Assembly: GCA_947579605.1 (NCBI GenBank)
Contig: OX388321.1
Span: forward strand, 22,497,614-22,561,613
DNA from: Athripsodes cinereus
Lineage: Eukaryota; Arthropoda; Insecta; Trichoptera; Leptoceridae
Direction of reading: 5' to 3'
DNA: 64,000 nucleotides
Positions 10,520 to 21,960 of the stretch are shown here, piece by piece; the first letter of the stretch is position 1; each line of letters begins with the position of its first letter. A program made the translations under genes and the position numbers. The notes beneath the pieces are model-generated. The model was not told the DNA's origin. It was given only the letters and a program-made list of their open reading frames with translations, and did not search any database.

Positions 10520-10660
10520 CATTTTTTGAATACTTTAACTTTTATCAGCATACAGAGAACAACAGAGAGTTTGGAGGTGTTCAAGGCGAGGGTTAAAAAC
10601 CCTATTGTGCAAGAGGTGTTATGATTCTTGAGTGAGCCCTTACGGTACTTTTTACACAAA
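10520..10660 (+). pseudogene. possible LINE ORF2 C-terminal scrap
   Basis: The stretch ESLEVFKARVKNPIVQEVL resembles the C-terminal ESLxxFKRRLK pattern of CR1/Jockey-type ORF2 proteins. It is short with nothing else to support it. Confidence 0.3.
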
Positions 10661-10704
10661 ACGGCGCATCTTAAAAAAGTTATCTAGTTATCATTAGGTA
10701 TTAT

Positions 10705-10779
10705 TAACAGCTTTTACATTTATTACATGCTGTTAGTTCTCTGACTACCCCACCTGCGAGAAATGTTGGGATGGTATGA
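10705..10779 (-). repeat. partial K repeat
   Basis: It contains CATTTATTACATGCTGTTAG, CTGACTACCCCACCTGCGAG and a GATGGTATGAATAA end, matching the 3' half of K. Confidence 0.65.
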
Positions 10780-11188
10780 ATAAACGAATGAATAATTTTG
10801 ATACCTCACGGTTGTAGAATTGATATTCCGTGTTAACCACGAATGCCAATGCCACACAAATTGTAATGAAAAAATATCAATTTCCTCTCCATTTGGAGGT
10901 TAATATGCTACGTTTCCGCTACAAACACAAAAGCTATAGGTGCCTACCTACTGTATTATACATTGTATGACAACAATCAGACACACGCAATCAATCGAAA
11001 TGGGGAGAGTAAGAACATACAGACAGAAATATTATTATTTTATTTTTTGAATACGTAAGTAAAGAATAAATTATCGATTCCATAATATCCTTGATTTCAC
11101 GAGTATTTTGTTATCGTTTGGTTTCTCAACAATTTGGATTTGAACCACTTGATCAAGCCACGTAGTTCTTGCATACATACATACACCC

Positions 11189-11370
11189 TCTTCGTCATTC
11201 TTTCATCCTGCATTCGCTCAACATGTCCATAATATTGTGCGGCGAATATGTATGAGAAACTGGATGAATGTGAAGGAAGCGAAAGAAGTTTGTAAGGATA
11301 GATCTATATGGCGTTCCATTCTCTCTGCAAACCCCTGCTGGGACATGGTGTGATATAGATAGATAGATTC
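11189..11370. mobile_element. two inverted family A RTE-like scraps
   Basis: 11189-11238 is minus-strand family A (the HVERMQDERMTKR block). From 11240 the plus strand carries the later part (YEKLDECEGSERSL-like, broken) down to GGTGTGATATAGATAGATAGA, the family's GATA tail. The two pieces face each other. Confidence 0.6.
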
Positions 11371-11579
11371 TCAACAATATTTTCAAAAGTTTTGTGTAGT
11401 CGCCGACAAAAAATAGGTAACTCACTTTTTCTGTAGATTTTCGAGTGTCCTACGGAAAATTGAAAAGAGGTCATTACATAATATTTATTATTCCTATTGT
11501 TCTTCGCCAATCTTTGTTCTTGTCTTGCTTCAACCGTGTTGTGATTAAGAAGTTCTATTTGTATATTTTTTGTATTTAT

Positions 11580-11665
11580 GTATTGTGTAACATGTTGTAA
11601 AAGGCTCTCGCCGTGGATATTTTATTTATTTATTTATATGGAAATAAATAAAAATAAATAAATAA
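11580..11665 (+). mobile_element. LINE 3' hairpin end with AAAT/ATTT tail
   Basis: GTAAAAGGCTCTCGCCGTGG holds the GGC-loop-GCC hairpin (11603-11612) seen in the CR1-group ends. It is followed by an ATTT then an AAAT simple-repeat run. Confidence 0.55.
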
Positions 11666-11769
11666 ATTATGTACATATTGATAATACTGATGAGGTATGC
11701 AGCGCAAATTGAATTTCTAATTTTCTATTATCACAATAACTTTTTCTTTAATCTTCAATCAAGAAGATT

Positions 11770-11937
11770 TTCAAATGTCTTGAAACGTGATGTTTTACGA
11801 ATACGTGCTTTTTACAGCACACTCGTAAACTTACAGAACCTACCCCTGTAAACTTACAGAACCTACCCTTGTAAACTTACAAAACCTACCCTTGTAAACT
11901 TACAGAACCTATTCATTACCGGGACTCCACGGTATGC
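11770..11937 (+). repeat. K repeat (5' part) with internal tandem expansion
   Basis: In plus sense the K block AAACTTACAGA is repeated (see next entry) and the copy ends in CCGGGACTCCACGG, the K outer end. This places the small tandem array inside K. Confidence 0.55.
11824..11913 (+). repeat. 23-bp tandem array, four units
   Basis: The unit GTAAACTTACAGAACCTACC plus CCT occurs four times with one or two changes. It is an expansion of part of the K repeat. Confidence 0.85.
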
Positions 11938-11949
11938 GTTCAAATATTT

Positions 11950-12120
11950 ATTTTACTTTATTTTTCGTATGGCTCGGTGTGTTGACAAATATTAACCCAT
12001 GTTGGCTGCGTCGTGTCTTCTACACTCTTGGCTCTAGTACTGACAGCCAGTACACCGCCTCCAGTCCTCCTTCATGAATGTCCTGCAGATCCCCGCTGAA
12101 CTGCGTTCAAAACGTATTAT
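11950..12120 (-). mobile_element. LINE 3' end, family L
   Basis: The minus strand has GGCGGTGTACTGGCTGTCAG followed by a broken frame and the end GCCATACGAAAAATAAAGTA, matching 2.70 kb. GC is higher than in the surrounding DNA. Confidence 0.45.
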
Positions 12121-12958
12121 ATCTCTTAATTGTTGATACCCTGCAACAACTAAAAATGTAACATTAATTCACATTTTGTGTTACTATTCGCTATTTTTAC
12201 AATTTTTTAAAGGTTATTGAAATGCTTTGAAGAATTTTATTATTTTGGGGACTACACGTCATTCTGTCTAGTGTGGTAATTTTTGTATTTACTATTCTTA
12301 ATTCTTTAAGTTCCTCTAGTACGAGTACCTATATCTTCTAGAAAAAGGAGTGTGCTGTAATAAAACTTATTTGATAAAGACATGAGTATATTATAGTAGA
12401 AAGGTAAATTGTAATGTAAGGTGTGGAAAATCATTGATAGAATTGAAAGGAAATGCGAGAAAGTATAACTTAGACAAGACACAATGTAAGAAAAGGAAAA
12501 CCCACTTACATTTGGTATTTTATTTCAGCGCTGAAAGAAATTGATATCTATGTGCGTATTGTATGTATCTAGGTATAATAATACTCTTAATAATGAGTGT
12601 TCTATTTAATCGGATCAATCTATATTATAATGAAAGCTCAGAATCTCATTACAATAAGTCCCTTATCCGCAAGTTCCGTTAATCCTTAAGGCTATGAGAA
12701 CACAAATAATTAGAACTTTTACTAACAATTTATCATGGTTCTACCTACTACTGACTAACCTCATGATTAATCGTTGGATTTATTATTATTATAAAGGACT
12801 TATCGAAAAAATATTAAGTAAACTTATAAGTTAATAGAAGGTTTAAAAAAGCTGGCTTTTTGAATGTATTTGTGTGTGAGATGGTTGTGATATATTTTAA
12901 GAATACGGAATGACGTCTGAGAGATGTTCTGTCCCGTAAAGTTCCCGATATAGAAAAG
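12121..12958. other. no recognised feature
   Basis: AT-rich; no gene or repeat identified. Confidence 0.4.
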
Positions 12959-12960
12959 GT

Positions 12961-13315
12961 CTTCCTTTTTTTCTGTTAGTCTTACAGTGGTATAAAAAGG
13001 CTGGCGTTTGTAGAATCTCACTTAAAATTCAGACAATTAGTATCAATAATTTATCGATGAGCAGGTTTCGACAGCACATCTTGAATGGCATATTTGTTTT
13101 TTTATTGGCAGAAAGAGGACAATCTGCATGTTTATTACATGCAGTTGGTCCACTGGCTGTCCCACTGATTGAAGTTGCCGTGATGATATGAATTAATGAT
13201 AAAAAAGGTTTTTTTTTTGTACGGAGAAATTAAATAACATATTTATCACATCATGTAGTAATCGAACCTATACAGAAAAGGGCAAGAGCCTTGCTATTTT
13301 CGGGGACTCCGCGGT
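12961..13315 (-). repeat. K repeat, near full length, plus an inverted K end
   Basis: 12961-13190 is K in minus sense, from the TCTGTTAGTCTTACAG block to GTTGCCGTGATGATATG. At 13262-13315 the opposite K end (ACAGAAAAGGGCAAGAGCC, GGGGACTCCGCGG) lies in plus sense. Confidence 0.7.
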
Positions 13316-13463
13316 CTCAATCATAATATTTTATAGGTAAACCTCATTTCATTGTGTACACATTTTTCACTACAAAACCATTTACTCGTTCACGAGTGAC
13401 TCAGGATTGTTGAGCACTTACTCAATAACAACTCGTTTTAATAGTATATATAAATACCTTATT

Positions 13464-13620
13464 AGATATCTCGATTGGAGAACCACGTTTACACAACGTC
13501 ACATTGCACAAAATCTAATCAGAAGAAATAATAGAGGCATTTCAACGCTTACGAATTGGCGCTAGGCTGGCTTAAGTGATTACTTTTAATGTCCATGAAC
13601 AACGTTCTCCAATTTCGACA
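13464..13620. mobile_element. palindromic MITE, copy 2
   Basis: The left arm GATATCTCGATTGGAGAACC then TTTACACAA matches 4.17 kb. The right end GTTCTCCAATTTCGACA is its diverged inverse. It is shorter than copy 1, with an internal difference. Confidence 0.65.
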
Positions 13621-14000
13621 TTGATATTAAGTGCATTAATCGGGAAACACTTAATACCCACAAACCATTGAAGCTACAATTTTTTTGGGATTTCATATTT
13701 CAGATCTCGAATAGACCAATATCTCCAGTCTAAATGGCGCCGAGACAATTAAGTTCAATACTTTATCGGATGCTAGTTCGACCAGTCAGCAACAAATGTT
13801 AAATATTTTGGTTTTGTCATCTGCGCGCTGTGCCAAAATCTAGTATGGTTTGAACTGATCGCCAAATAAATATCATTTAGTCTGTTTGAATGTAGGGACA
13901 TTTTTTTGTATATCCACTAAAGATTTATTTACTTAGAAGGTAATGGGTAAATTGGAACTGTAAAAACTGGCACCAAATGGACTCGTATCTGAATGATTAA
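13621..14000. other. no recognised feature
   Basis: Nothing supportable; a slightly GC-richer patch near 13.73-13.85 kb has no clear frame. Confidence 0.35.
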
Positions 14001-14004
14001 ATTT

Positions 14005-14185
14005 AATATTTTTTTTATTTTATTCTTCTTGCACATCATCATTCACATAACAAAATCAACAAATCAGTTTACATAAGAAAAAAATGTGATGATATGCAGT
14101 GACGAGATAATCACTTTATAGTGATTTCATCCATCTAACCACGTCATATTAACACTAAACACAAAAAACGATAAAATTGAAAACA
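14005..14185 (-). mobile_element. LINE/SINE 3' tail, family G
   Basis: The minus strand matches the 8.02-8.30 kb copy: GTGGTTAGATGGATGAAATC, ATTATCTCGTCACTGCAT, GATGATGTGCAAGAAGAATA and an AT-rich tail. Confidence 0.65.
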
Positions 14186-14267
14186 CAAATAAGAAAAATC
14201 TCAACAACATTTAAAATTAAATTAATTTACTTTTTTTATTAAGAATGTATTACAAATCTACCTAATG

Positions 14268-14745
14268 GAGTGCTCAGAATAGATTAGTGCTCCCACTCGT
14301 CGCTCTACGTTTTCTAGGGTCCTGTAAATGACAGGTATTCGTACAATATAGACAACAAGAATGAGAAAACTGTGCCTACCACCTTTAATATAATACACAT
14401 GTATTTATTTAGTAAGGAGGTCTCAGCCAATAAATAAAATCATAATTTTTGAAAGCAAATAGATAGTATTAGGTCAAAATTTGATATCTGAAACTGAATA
14501 AAGTTTGTTTGAATGCCATAATAAGTTAAAAACAGTTTGGAATTACAGTTAACTTTAACGTGATTTTAAAATTTTGAAAACAAACTTAGTTTTTGATCCC
14601 CTGTATGTTTTGTCCTAAAACTATCAAAATAATCCCACAGAGAAGACATCTTGCATTATTAAAACTTGTAGCTGGTCTTATGGCTACCCCGCTAGTATGG
14701 TCAGCTTCACTGTGTTTCCAATTTTTATCAATTTTTTAAATGAAC
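14268..14745 (-). repeat. two partial K repeats
   Basis: 14268-14345 has the 5' K block (GCTCCCACTCGTCGCTC, GGGTCCTGTAAATGACAGG). 14630-14745 has the 3' block (CCACAGAGAAGACATCTTGC, TATGGCTACCCCGC). Both are diverged. Confidence 0.55.
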
Positions 14746-14749
14746 TTCC

Positions 14750-15480
14750 ATATGTAGTGTAAACACCGACAAAATCGAATCTATATAGTAACTTGTCTTT
14801 GAACGGGAACAAAATTAGTAATATAAGGTAGGTATATTACTTATACGTATTTATGTCCTTAGCTGATATCTACTTACAATAATTCTTTACCATTCATTCA
14901 TTCAACTTTCTATTCTTCTTATTCATTTCTTTACAGCTTCAGCAGCTGATTCTCATGGTTTTCTCTCGTTTTTCTCTTGTTGTACCTCCTCAAGGTCCCC
15001 ATTGTTAACCAACTAATCTCTTTCCTTTTCCTCTTTATCCTCTCGCTTTCACCACCAAAAGTAAACCGTAAAAACTTTCACGTGTAAGGAGCTTTTACGT
15101 TTTTATTTGTCGTTTATCAGTTTTTCGAGATATAGTTTAACGAACATTCGAAATATTTTTTTTTATTATTTTTACATTTCAATAAATTCAATATCTTTTT
15201 CAACATAACATTTATAGACAATTCACACAAATTGACTTGGTCCCAAACTTCAAATATGAAGACATTTTTTTTTTGTTAGAAATATTCTTTGTTAAGAGTT
15301 CTGTAAAACGCATTTTCCACAACAATCGTATCCTACAAAATATATACCTATGAAAATAGGAAAGAAAACCAAAGTTTGTTTTGAAATTAGTAAAAACAGT
15401 TAAAAGTTTTCAGACTTTACTCACATTTTTACTTCAAATGCATGTGTCAAATTCTATCCCAAAACACTCATATAATCTAC
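14750..15480. other. mostly unassigned; SINE3 3' scrap
   Basis: 15205-15245 (ACAATTCACACAAATTGACT, TGGTCCCAAACTT) matches the inverted 3' end of SINE3. The rest is AT-rich with nothing recognised. Confidence 0.4.
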
Positions 15481-15499
15481 AAAATTATTACTGGAATCA

Positions 15500-15578
15500 G
15501 GTATGCCATTGTCGATTCTCATGGATAGGACAATTAGCCAGCTAGTTACTCCGATTGTGGGAAATGGTGCAATGGTAT
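15500..15578 (-). repeat. partial K repeat
   Basis: ATGGATAGGACAATTAGCCA, GCTAGTTACTCCGATTGTGG and a GCAATGGTATG end match the diverged K 3' half. Confidence 0.45.
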
Positions 15579-15608
15579 GTAGAGGTTATTTACAGAAAAC
15601 AAACCAAT

Positions 15609-16318
15609 ATCTTCTAATATATAAAAGGAACTCGTGTGTGTTACACCATTTATAACTCAAGAATAGCTGTTCCGATTTGAATGATCTCTGATTTTTTGGA
15701 TTCTTCTCCGCCAGGAATAGCCGATAGGCTATTAAAATATTTTACAAATTCACGGGAAGAAAAAATATAAAGAAAATTATTTACGCCATACATTTTTAAT
15801 TTCGAAAATAAAAACAATACGGAGAATTATCCTTTATATAATACTCCTAGGTCGCCTGTTGCATTGTGCAAAAATAATCCTTGTGTTCTGCTATATTAAG
15901 AATCGAATTACTATAATCAATATGAACAAAATATGTACTAATGTTTGTTTACTATAATTATTCTACTAATATTTATGTGTCAATAGATGTCACATAAATG
16001 TGGACGTGCACAGATTATATTTGAAATTGTATTTTATTATTGTAGATGAAAAATTATTATGAAACCAATTGTGCTTTTAAAGATGAAAATAAGAACGTTT
16101 TCATGCGTAGTGAAATTTGCAGATTGACACTACCGGAATGCAGGGGGTCCATCGGAACCAGCAAAATTTTGAAAGTGGTCTATGAGAAAAAAAAAAAGTT
16201 TGAGTACCTCTGCACTATACGATGACACACTTGGACAATTACGGGAGTTTGTAAAGAGATTAAAAATATTAATCATTCATTGATTCTTCGGCGGTACGAA
16301 GTTCGCTGGGTCAGCTAG
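15609..16318 (+). mobile_element. non-autonomous Helitron, 710 bp
   Basis: It begins TCTTCTAATATATAAAAGGA directly after A (15608) and ends ...GGGTCAGCTAG directly before T (16319): the expected TC start, CTRR end (CTAG, 16315-16318) and A|T insertion site with no TSD. A short hairpin (GCG...CGC, 16291-16306) precedes the end by about nine bases. No Rep/helicase frame is present, so it is non-autonomous. The same style of ends is common in Lepidoptera (recalled). Confidence 0.82.
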
Positions 16319-16650
16319 TAATATTATAAATATACATCATAAACTTTTTCTCGATTTTTCGGTATTTCTCATTTTGTCGCTTCACGCACGTACCATAAAG
16401 CTCTATTCAATACTTAAATAATAATAATAATAATAAAATTCAGTAATAATAGGAAAGCTTTCAAGATTTTTGATTATAAGGATTACTAGATGATATATTA
16501 TTTTTTCCGTAGATGGCAGTAAAAAGCAAGTGACTGATAGTACCTAGTGTTAGTAAAAACAACTAAAGTACTAAATAATATTTTTTCTCTTTTGAATAAA
16601 AAAGGGCACGTGGATATGCAAAAATGAAAAATTCGTGAAGTGTTCTATAA
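16319..16650. other. short ATA microsatellite, otherwise empty
   Basis: An AAT run near 16418-16437; no other feature. Confidence 0.45.
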
Positions 16651-16724
16651 AAAATATATGTGCTCCGCTCTTTTCTGCAAGTTTACGAGTGGTCTGTTAA
16701 AGGTAAATATTTATAAAAATGGAG

Positions 16725-17060
16725 GGGTACATTGGACTGACATACATAGGACCAATGAGTCCATCCTCGGGGAGCTAAACATTAATTTCACACGACTCTT
16801 TACTATTATGCAGATAGCCCACCTTGCAATATTTCCGGCACATTGCGAGGAAGATGTTAGAGAATCTGGAAAGAGTAATATTAAGGCTGTGAAAGGGGCT
16901 GAGCTACTGAAACATGGAGCACCCAAATTAAGGAGACCACACAGAGCTCACTGCATGGGGCCCTGCACACGGCGGAGGATTGCTCGGGGTCTATTAAACG
17001 AGGCATAATGATCAAGATCTTCAGAATTGAGGGACCGACGGAGATCATGATGGTTTGTAA
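16725..17060 (+). pseudogene. RTE-like LINE remnant, family C, copy 1
   Basis: The frame reads VHWTDIHRTNESILGELNI then TRLFTIMQ, and later ...GAPKLRRPHRAH. This is the post-reverse-transcriptase tail (WTDxRTNxSIL, GHIARR, RWSDQI) in diverged form. At the DNA level it aligns with copy 2 (17.20 kb), with frame changes. 16655-16705 just upstream is a K scrap. Confidence 0.7.
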
Positions 17061-17199
17061 AAAAAGCATCACGGATAAGGCATTTGACATATTAAATTCA
17101 GTGATGAAGTATTTGTCACCCATTCTGAATTACATTTTTTTTATTGATGGACCAATCTGCATTAAAAATTATCATACATGTTTATAACATATTTATATC

Positions 17200-17470
17200 T
17201 AGTTTTCGGACACATTGCAAGAAGAGAGCATGAAAACCTGGGAAGAGTAATTATAACTGGGGCTGTAGAAGGGAGGCGGGGAAGGGGCAGAGTGCCAATA
17301 AGATGGAGCGACCAAATTAAGGAGGCCACACAGAGCTCACTACAAGGGGCCTTGCACATGGCGGAAGGTCGCTCAAGGTGGAGACAGATGGTCTACAAAG
17401 TGAAGCATGATGGTCACGATCCTCAGAATCGAGAGACCGACGAAGATGATGATGACATCTAGTAAGCTAT
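17200..17470 (+). pseudogene. RTE-like LINE 3' end, family C, copy 2
   Basis: The open frame reads GHIARREHENLGRVIITGAV..., a GRGRVPIRWSDQIKEAT block and ...GHDPQNRETDEDDDD. It matches a conserved C-terminal tail of arthropod RTE-type polyproteins (recalled) and ends in a GATGATGATGA tail. It is 5' truncated. Confidence 0.8.
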
Positions 17471-17494
17471 GCTGGTTATCGCTGTTATGAAATA

Positions 17495-17600
17495 CGCTAT
17501 GATGGTGTAAAGTGGACTTGAATATGGTTGTACCCTATTTCTTACAAATAGGTAGATGGCGGATAAACTGCATTTTTAAAAACATATTAAACATAACAAA
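17495..17600 (+). repeat. possible K repeat scrap
   Basis: CCCTATTTCTTACAAATAGG and GGCGGATAAACTGCAT resemble the K block CCCACAAGTGGGG...GCGGACCAACTGCAT. Strongly diverged. Confidence 0.3.
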
Positions 17601-17854
17601 CATTTTTAAACTCATTGTACAAGGAAAAATAAGTCATTATCTTTATAAAAAAGGGGTTATCAGCGTATGAACATTTTACAATAAACGCAGGATTTTTTCT
17701 CTTTATCCCATATAAAGTATAATGCCTTCAGAATGAATGTAAAACCTCATCGCATAATTATGATCTTGTCAAAGGTAATTCTACTTAATGTGTTTTCTTC
17801 CTTATTTGTTATTTTGTACAAATAATAATATGAATTTTATTTTACACATAGGTA

Positions 17855-18160
17855 TACTAAACGATCGACCTGTAATCTCCGTAATACAGGAGAGACGATG
17901 GTCCTGGCTGGGACATGTTTTGAGAATTCCTAATGATAGTTGGCCAAAAAGAGCACTGTTTTTCCGTCCGCAGGGGTTCCGTCGGCCCGGGCGTCCCTCT
18001 TTCACAATACACCGTTCCTATGACAACGATATCAGAGCGCAAGGAATGTCGTGGAAAGAGGTGACGCAATTGGCACAGAGACGCTCTGAATGGAGGAGGC
18101 TGGTTTCTGCCCTGTGCTCCCGAGAGGAGCGTTGAGGGCGATGATGATGATGATACTAAA
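17855..18160 (+). pseudogene. RTE-like LINE 3' end, family B (best copy)
   Basis: The frame reads VISVIQERRWSWLGHVLRIP..., GFRRPGRPSFTIHRSYDNDI, ...RRSEWRRLVSALCSREER, stop, then a GAGGGCGATGATGATGATGA tail. The block W-GH-LR...RPGRP...EWR-LV-ALC is typical of the C-terminus of RTE-clade proteins, and a short 3' UTR with a simple GAT tail fits RTE. Only about 90 codons remain. Confidence 0.82.
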
Positions 18161-18164
18161 CGAT

Positions 18165-19430
18165 ATATTATTATGTATTGTATTTGATGTTAGCTTTTGA
18201 TGAAAGAGCTTTTCATCTTAGTTAAATACCTTTATGTTATTAAAAGCTTGCTACCTGTCAGTAACGTATCTTCCATATAACCCAAAAACTGGGTTTATCC
18301 TGAGGTATTCAGGCTTAATAGTAATAAAAAAAATGCTTGCAGTTAACAATACGATAATTTGGAATATTGTGTGCAGTCGCACACCGTGTAAGTGAATGAA
18401 TTTCATTGGTGAATTCGATGTGATAACTTATTTTTTGTTCCATTGCACGCATTATTTGTTTCGGGGCTTATGGTTTTGTCTCGCTAGAGCCCCTTATCTG
18501 ACAAATGCTCGCTCACTTTTAACGATGTGATATTCTTGCTAGAGGTACATGCCTTTATAGCAAGAATAAGAAAATAACTAATCCGGGCTTTTTGGATTAT
18601 ATCGTAGACCATAGCGTATTGCATGGAACGGTTTTCATCCGATAGTAAAAATAAATCTTTATTGACCACAAAGTTGTTGCTGCACAATAATGACAAAAGT
18701 ATAGATGGTAATAAGATAAAAAGGATGAAATAATGCACCAACATAAGCAGTCAATAGTCAATTATTTAAATTAAGCAACATTGGGCACTGTTACTTCTTG
18801 GATAGATAACACTATTATATGTACATGTATGGAGTCAAATTTTACATATTTTTATTGTTTTAATTTGAAAGTGAAATTGAACTATCGTTTTCACCGTGAG
18901 TAAATAGCTTATTTATATCTTTCAACTGTTGGGAGTGGGCTTAGCTGGTCTGAAGACTTTAAATACGCCACTGTTGTCTATAATGTTTCGGTAATTGAAT
19001 AATAATAATAGTAAATTGCAAGCTTAGGGCTCTATTAACTTTTTAAAGTTGTTTTTTATATCATTGAGATGCCATTCAATTTATTCTTGATTCTTTTATA
19101 TGGTTTGGTATATAATATATATATATATATATACTACTTGAAATAGCGTTTTTATTTTTGTTTATTTAATTTTACGACATTCATTTCTTGAATCTGAAAA
19201 GGAAATAGGTATTTTTGTTGGCCTAAATTACTCAATTTAACTTTGAATTTTTACCATCACGGCTTTTTCGTAGTCAATGTATCCAGAAAACATACAGCTT
19301 GTTTTCAACGGCGGACTTTCAGGCATTGATAATATTAGTTTATTTATATGATATTTAAAAACAGAGTATGTATTTATCAATTCAGAAAATTATGAATGTA
19401 TTTAAGTCCATAGTAAATTACGAAAACAAC
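18165..19430. other. no recognised feature
   Basis: AT-rich with a TA microsatellite near 19.11-19.13 kb; frames here look accidental. Confidence 0.4.
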
Positions 19431-19434
19431 TATT

Positions 19435-19610
19435 ACGCCCTTGTTCTGTTACCTTTATCCCAGAGGTAACGGCTAAGATCCGTCCTTTAGTGAATACATG
19501 GATGACAATTACATACCCCAACGCTCTCCATCAATACCACACTATATCTCCCTCAATAAGGGTAGCCAGTGGATAAACTGCATTCAACAAACATTCAAAC
19601 TGTCATCTCA
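19435..19610 (+). repeat. K-related repeat copy
   Basis: CCTTGTTCTGTTACCTTTAT, AATACATGGATGACAATTAC and CCAGTGGATAAACTGCAT. The upstream segment also occurs at 40.79-40.92 kb ahead of a K copy, so K has a variant with this extra part. Confidence 0.5.
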
Positions 19611-19649
19611 AAGTCAATTAAAGTTAAAACATCCAAAACAAGGGGAAGG

Positions 19650-20150
19650 GGCATAATAAAAAAAGGATTCTTTCAAAAATATGTGGGGTCTTTGAAAAGA
19701 GGGAGTGGCATAATATAAAAAAAGAGTATTCTCAAAAAAGGTTGGACGTCTTAAAAGGAGGAGTGGCATAAAAAAAGGATAATTTTCAAAAGTGTTTGTG
19801 GCCTTTTAAAAGACATGAAAGAATACTTGCAAAAATAGGCGTGGCTTTTTGAAAGGAGGAGAGGCATAATAAAGAAAGGAGAATTTGAGAAATAGGTGTG
19901 GCCTTTTAAAAGTGGGAGTGGCATAACATAAACTATATTAAAAATGAAAACAAAATATAAAAAGGAGGATTTAAAAAAAATGGTGGGGCTTCTTAATCGG
20001 GGGAGTAGCATAATAATATTATATTAAAAAGAAAAATATTTTCAGAAATAGATGGGGCCTTTTAAAAATGGGATTGGCACAACATAGAAAAGGAGTATTT
20101 GCAAAAATAGGTAAGGGTTTTTAAAAGAGAAAGGGGCATAATGTGAAAAC
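19650..20150 (+). repeat. degenerate ~60-bp minisatellite
   Basis: Units begin GGCATAA/AGCATAA/GGCACAA at 19650, 19707, 19765, 19863, 19920, 20007, 20076 and 20135, with a weaker one near 19812. Each contains AAAAAGGAGTATTTTCAAAA and then ATAGGTGTGGCCTTTTAAAA-like text. Spacing is 46-87 bp. No frame; a non-coding satellite-like array. Confidence 0.85.
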
Positions 20151-20174
20151 CAGTCCAATCTTAATTGAACACTG

Positions 20175-20385
20175 AAATTTTTCCAGAGGGTGTATTTAAA
20201 AGGGGGCGTACGAGAACTACGTGGCTTGATCACGTGGATCAAATCCTCAATGATGGGCGTATGTTGAGTAAAAGAAATCTAACGTGTGTGCATGAGAAAT
20301 TCTTTGAATTAAGAAGAAGCAAAACTATGTAAAAGTAGACCTATATGGCGTTTCGTTCTTTCTGCCTACTCCATTTGGCGTGATA
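20175..20385 (+). pseudogene. RTE-like LINE 3' scrap, family A
   Basis: AAAAGGGGGCGTACGAGAAC with TGGCTTGATCACGTGGATCA and TGGCGTTTCGTTCTTTCTGC match family A (frame KRGRPRTTWLDHVDQ), with broken frames. Confidence 0.7.
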
Positions 20386-20399
20386 CGGCGTAACTGTAT

Positions 20400-21700
20400 A
20401 GTAAAGCAGATAGTGTTTTCCAAAATTAAATCAACTTTTAAATTCGAACCGTTAACATTGCAAAGGAAAACCTTCCAGTTGAAGCTTTCAACCACTCTGT
20501 TATTCAGCAGCAAAAATAATATTATCATTATATCTATGCAACATCGTAAAACAAACATTTTACTTAGACAATGTTTACTTCCGTCCATTTCAAGACCGGG
20601 GAATTTAACAGTCGCCATTGTGTATACAGTGGGTATATTATTTAGTTTTATTTATTTTACCCTCTTTTTATGTTTGTTTTTTCTATTTGTTTGTTTGTTT
20701 CATCTCGCCTATTATTTATTTTATCATCAGATGGATATTGAAGATGTTACTACTTAGTTGAAAAGAAACAATTGTTGTCAAAGTACATTATTTGGTGTAG
20801 GTGCTAAATAAACTCACTGATTCGCACTTCAATGACAAGGTTCATATATTTTGTATTGATAAAATAAAGAAATGAAACACTTTACACTTCAGGACATATG
20901 TAAGTGTGGGCATTTTTGACACAATGTATTTTTAAACAAACATTTATTTAGTTTTTGTTATTTTTTAGGCATTCCACCCAATATTGAGTGATTTGACAAT
21001 ACACCTACTTAATTCAACATAATATAACCTATTTTTGGACATTTGTGTTTTTTCTTTCTAGCTTTTTCATGGATTTTGCTTTTATGGTTTAAGTGCAGGG
21101 TGGCATTTTTAATTTAATCCTAATATTCGAGAATCTTTTTATCTCTATTCTATTCTATTCTTCTCAAGGCCATTCACTCGTTTGCTAGTGATTTAGGTCT
21201 TTTTATCTCAAAATCATAAAATTACAATGCTCATTCATAGTACTTAAAAAGTTTTTTTTTTGCAATTATAACTGTGTTTTCGAGATTTATTAATTTAAAA
21301 TAATTTTAAAACGTAGTGTTTATCAAAAAGCTCTTGCGTTTATTTGTCGTATTTAATAAAAATACATTCTTTCCGAATAAGTAGGTAAATAAGTAGCCAG
21401 GTGTAAGGAAATGACTTGTATCATTAAATGTACCTTTAAGTATATTTAGGTACCTAACGTATAAAAGTAATAGGATATCGTGGGATGTTGGGAATATGTA
21501 AAAGAGATCTAACGATCGATGACTATCCTTATTCCATAACTTCTAAGCTTATATTTGCAGAGGTGGTCGGTAGTTTTATGGTAGTTTCGAACTTTCAATC
21601 AAAATAATATACAGATTCGAATCTTTCCTTTACCGATGAACTGCTAATAAATGGAAGCAAATTACAACTTTAATTTTTATTGTAATTTTAATTGTGTGTA
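20400..21700. other. no recognised feature
   Basis: A 125-codon open frame (20380-20757, plus) has a hydrophobic low-complexity C-terminal part and no family resemblance; I do not call it a gene. The remainder is AT-rich. Confidence 0.35.
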
Positions 21701-21714
21701 CTTATAGTGGATTT

Positions 21715-21960
21715 ACAATCAATTGCATTTGTTAGAAACCAGTTAGAATTTTCTTGTCCATTCCTCCGTGTTTTTCTAGTAGTCTATTTAATTCTACGTA
21801 CATTCTATATCCATCATATCTTGATCCATAAACTTGGTTAGCATCTTCAAATCCTAACTTCGGTAATACCCTCCGCGATGGTGATGAGCAGGCCTGTGTG
21901 TCTAATGTTATGGCCAATCCAGTTCGCTCGAAGTTGACTAATCTTTTTTAAGGAGTTGTC
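21715..21960 (-). pseudogene. RTE-like LINE 3' remnant, family E
   Basis: The minus strand reads LRANWIGHNIRHTGLLITIA, EGITEV, then shifts frame and continues to ...YGSRYDGYRMYVELNRLLEK...NSNWF in mixed frames. It pairs with the copy at 10.29-10.39 kb. Confidence 0.7.

Noticed and set aside
13378..13410. ACTCGTTCACGAGTGA palindrome also seen in changed form at 21.17 kb
   Set aside because: Too short and diverged to call a family; recorded only.
19751..20242. Two hydrophobic minus-strand frames
   Set aside because: They track the ~60-bp minisatellite and a family A scrap.
20380..20757. 125-codon frame
   Set aside because: No motif or conservation sign; C-terminal part is low-complexity; start lies at the end of a LINE scrap.
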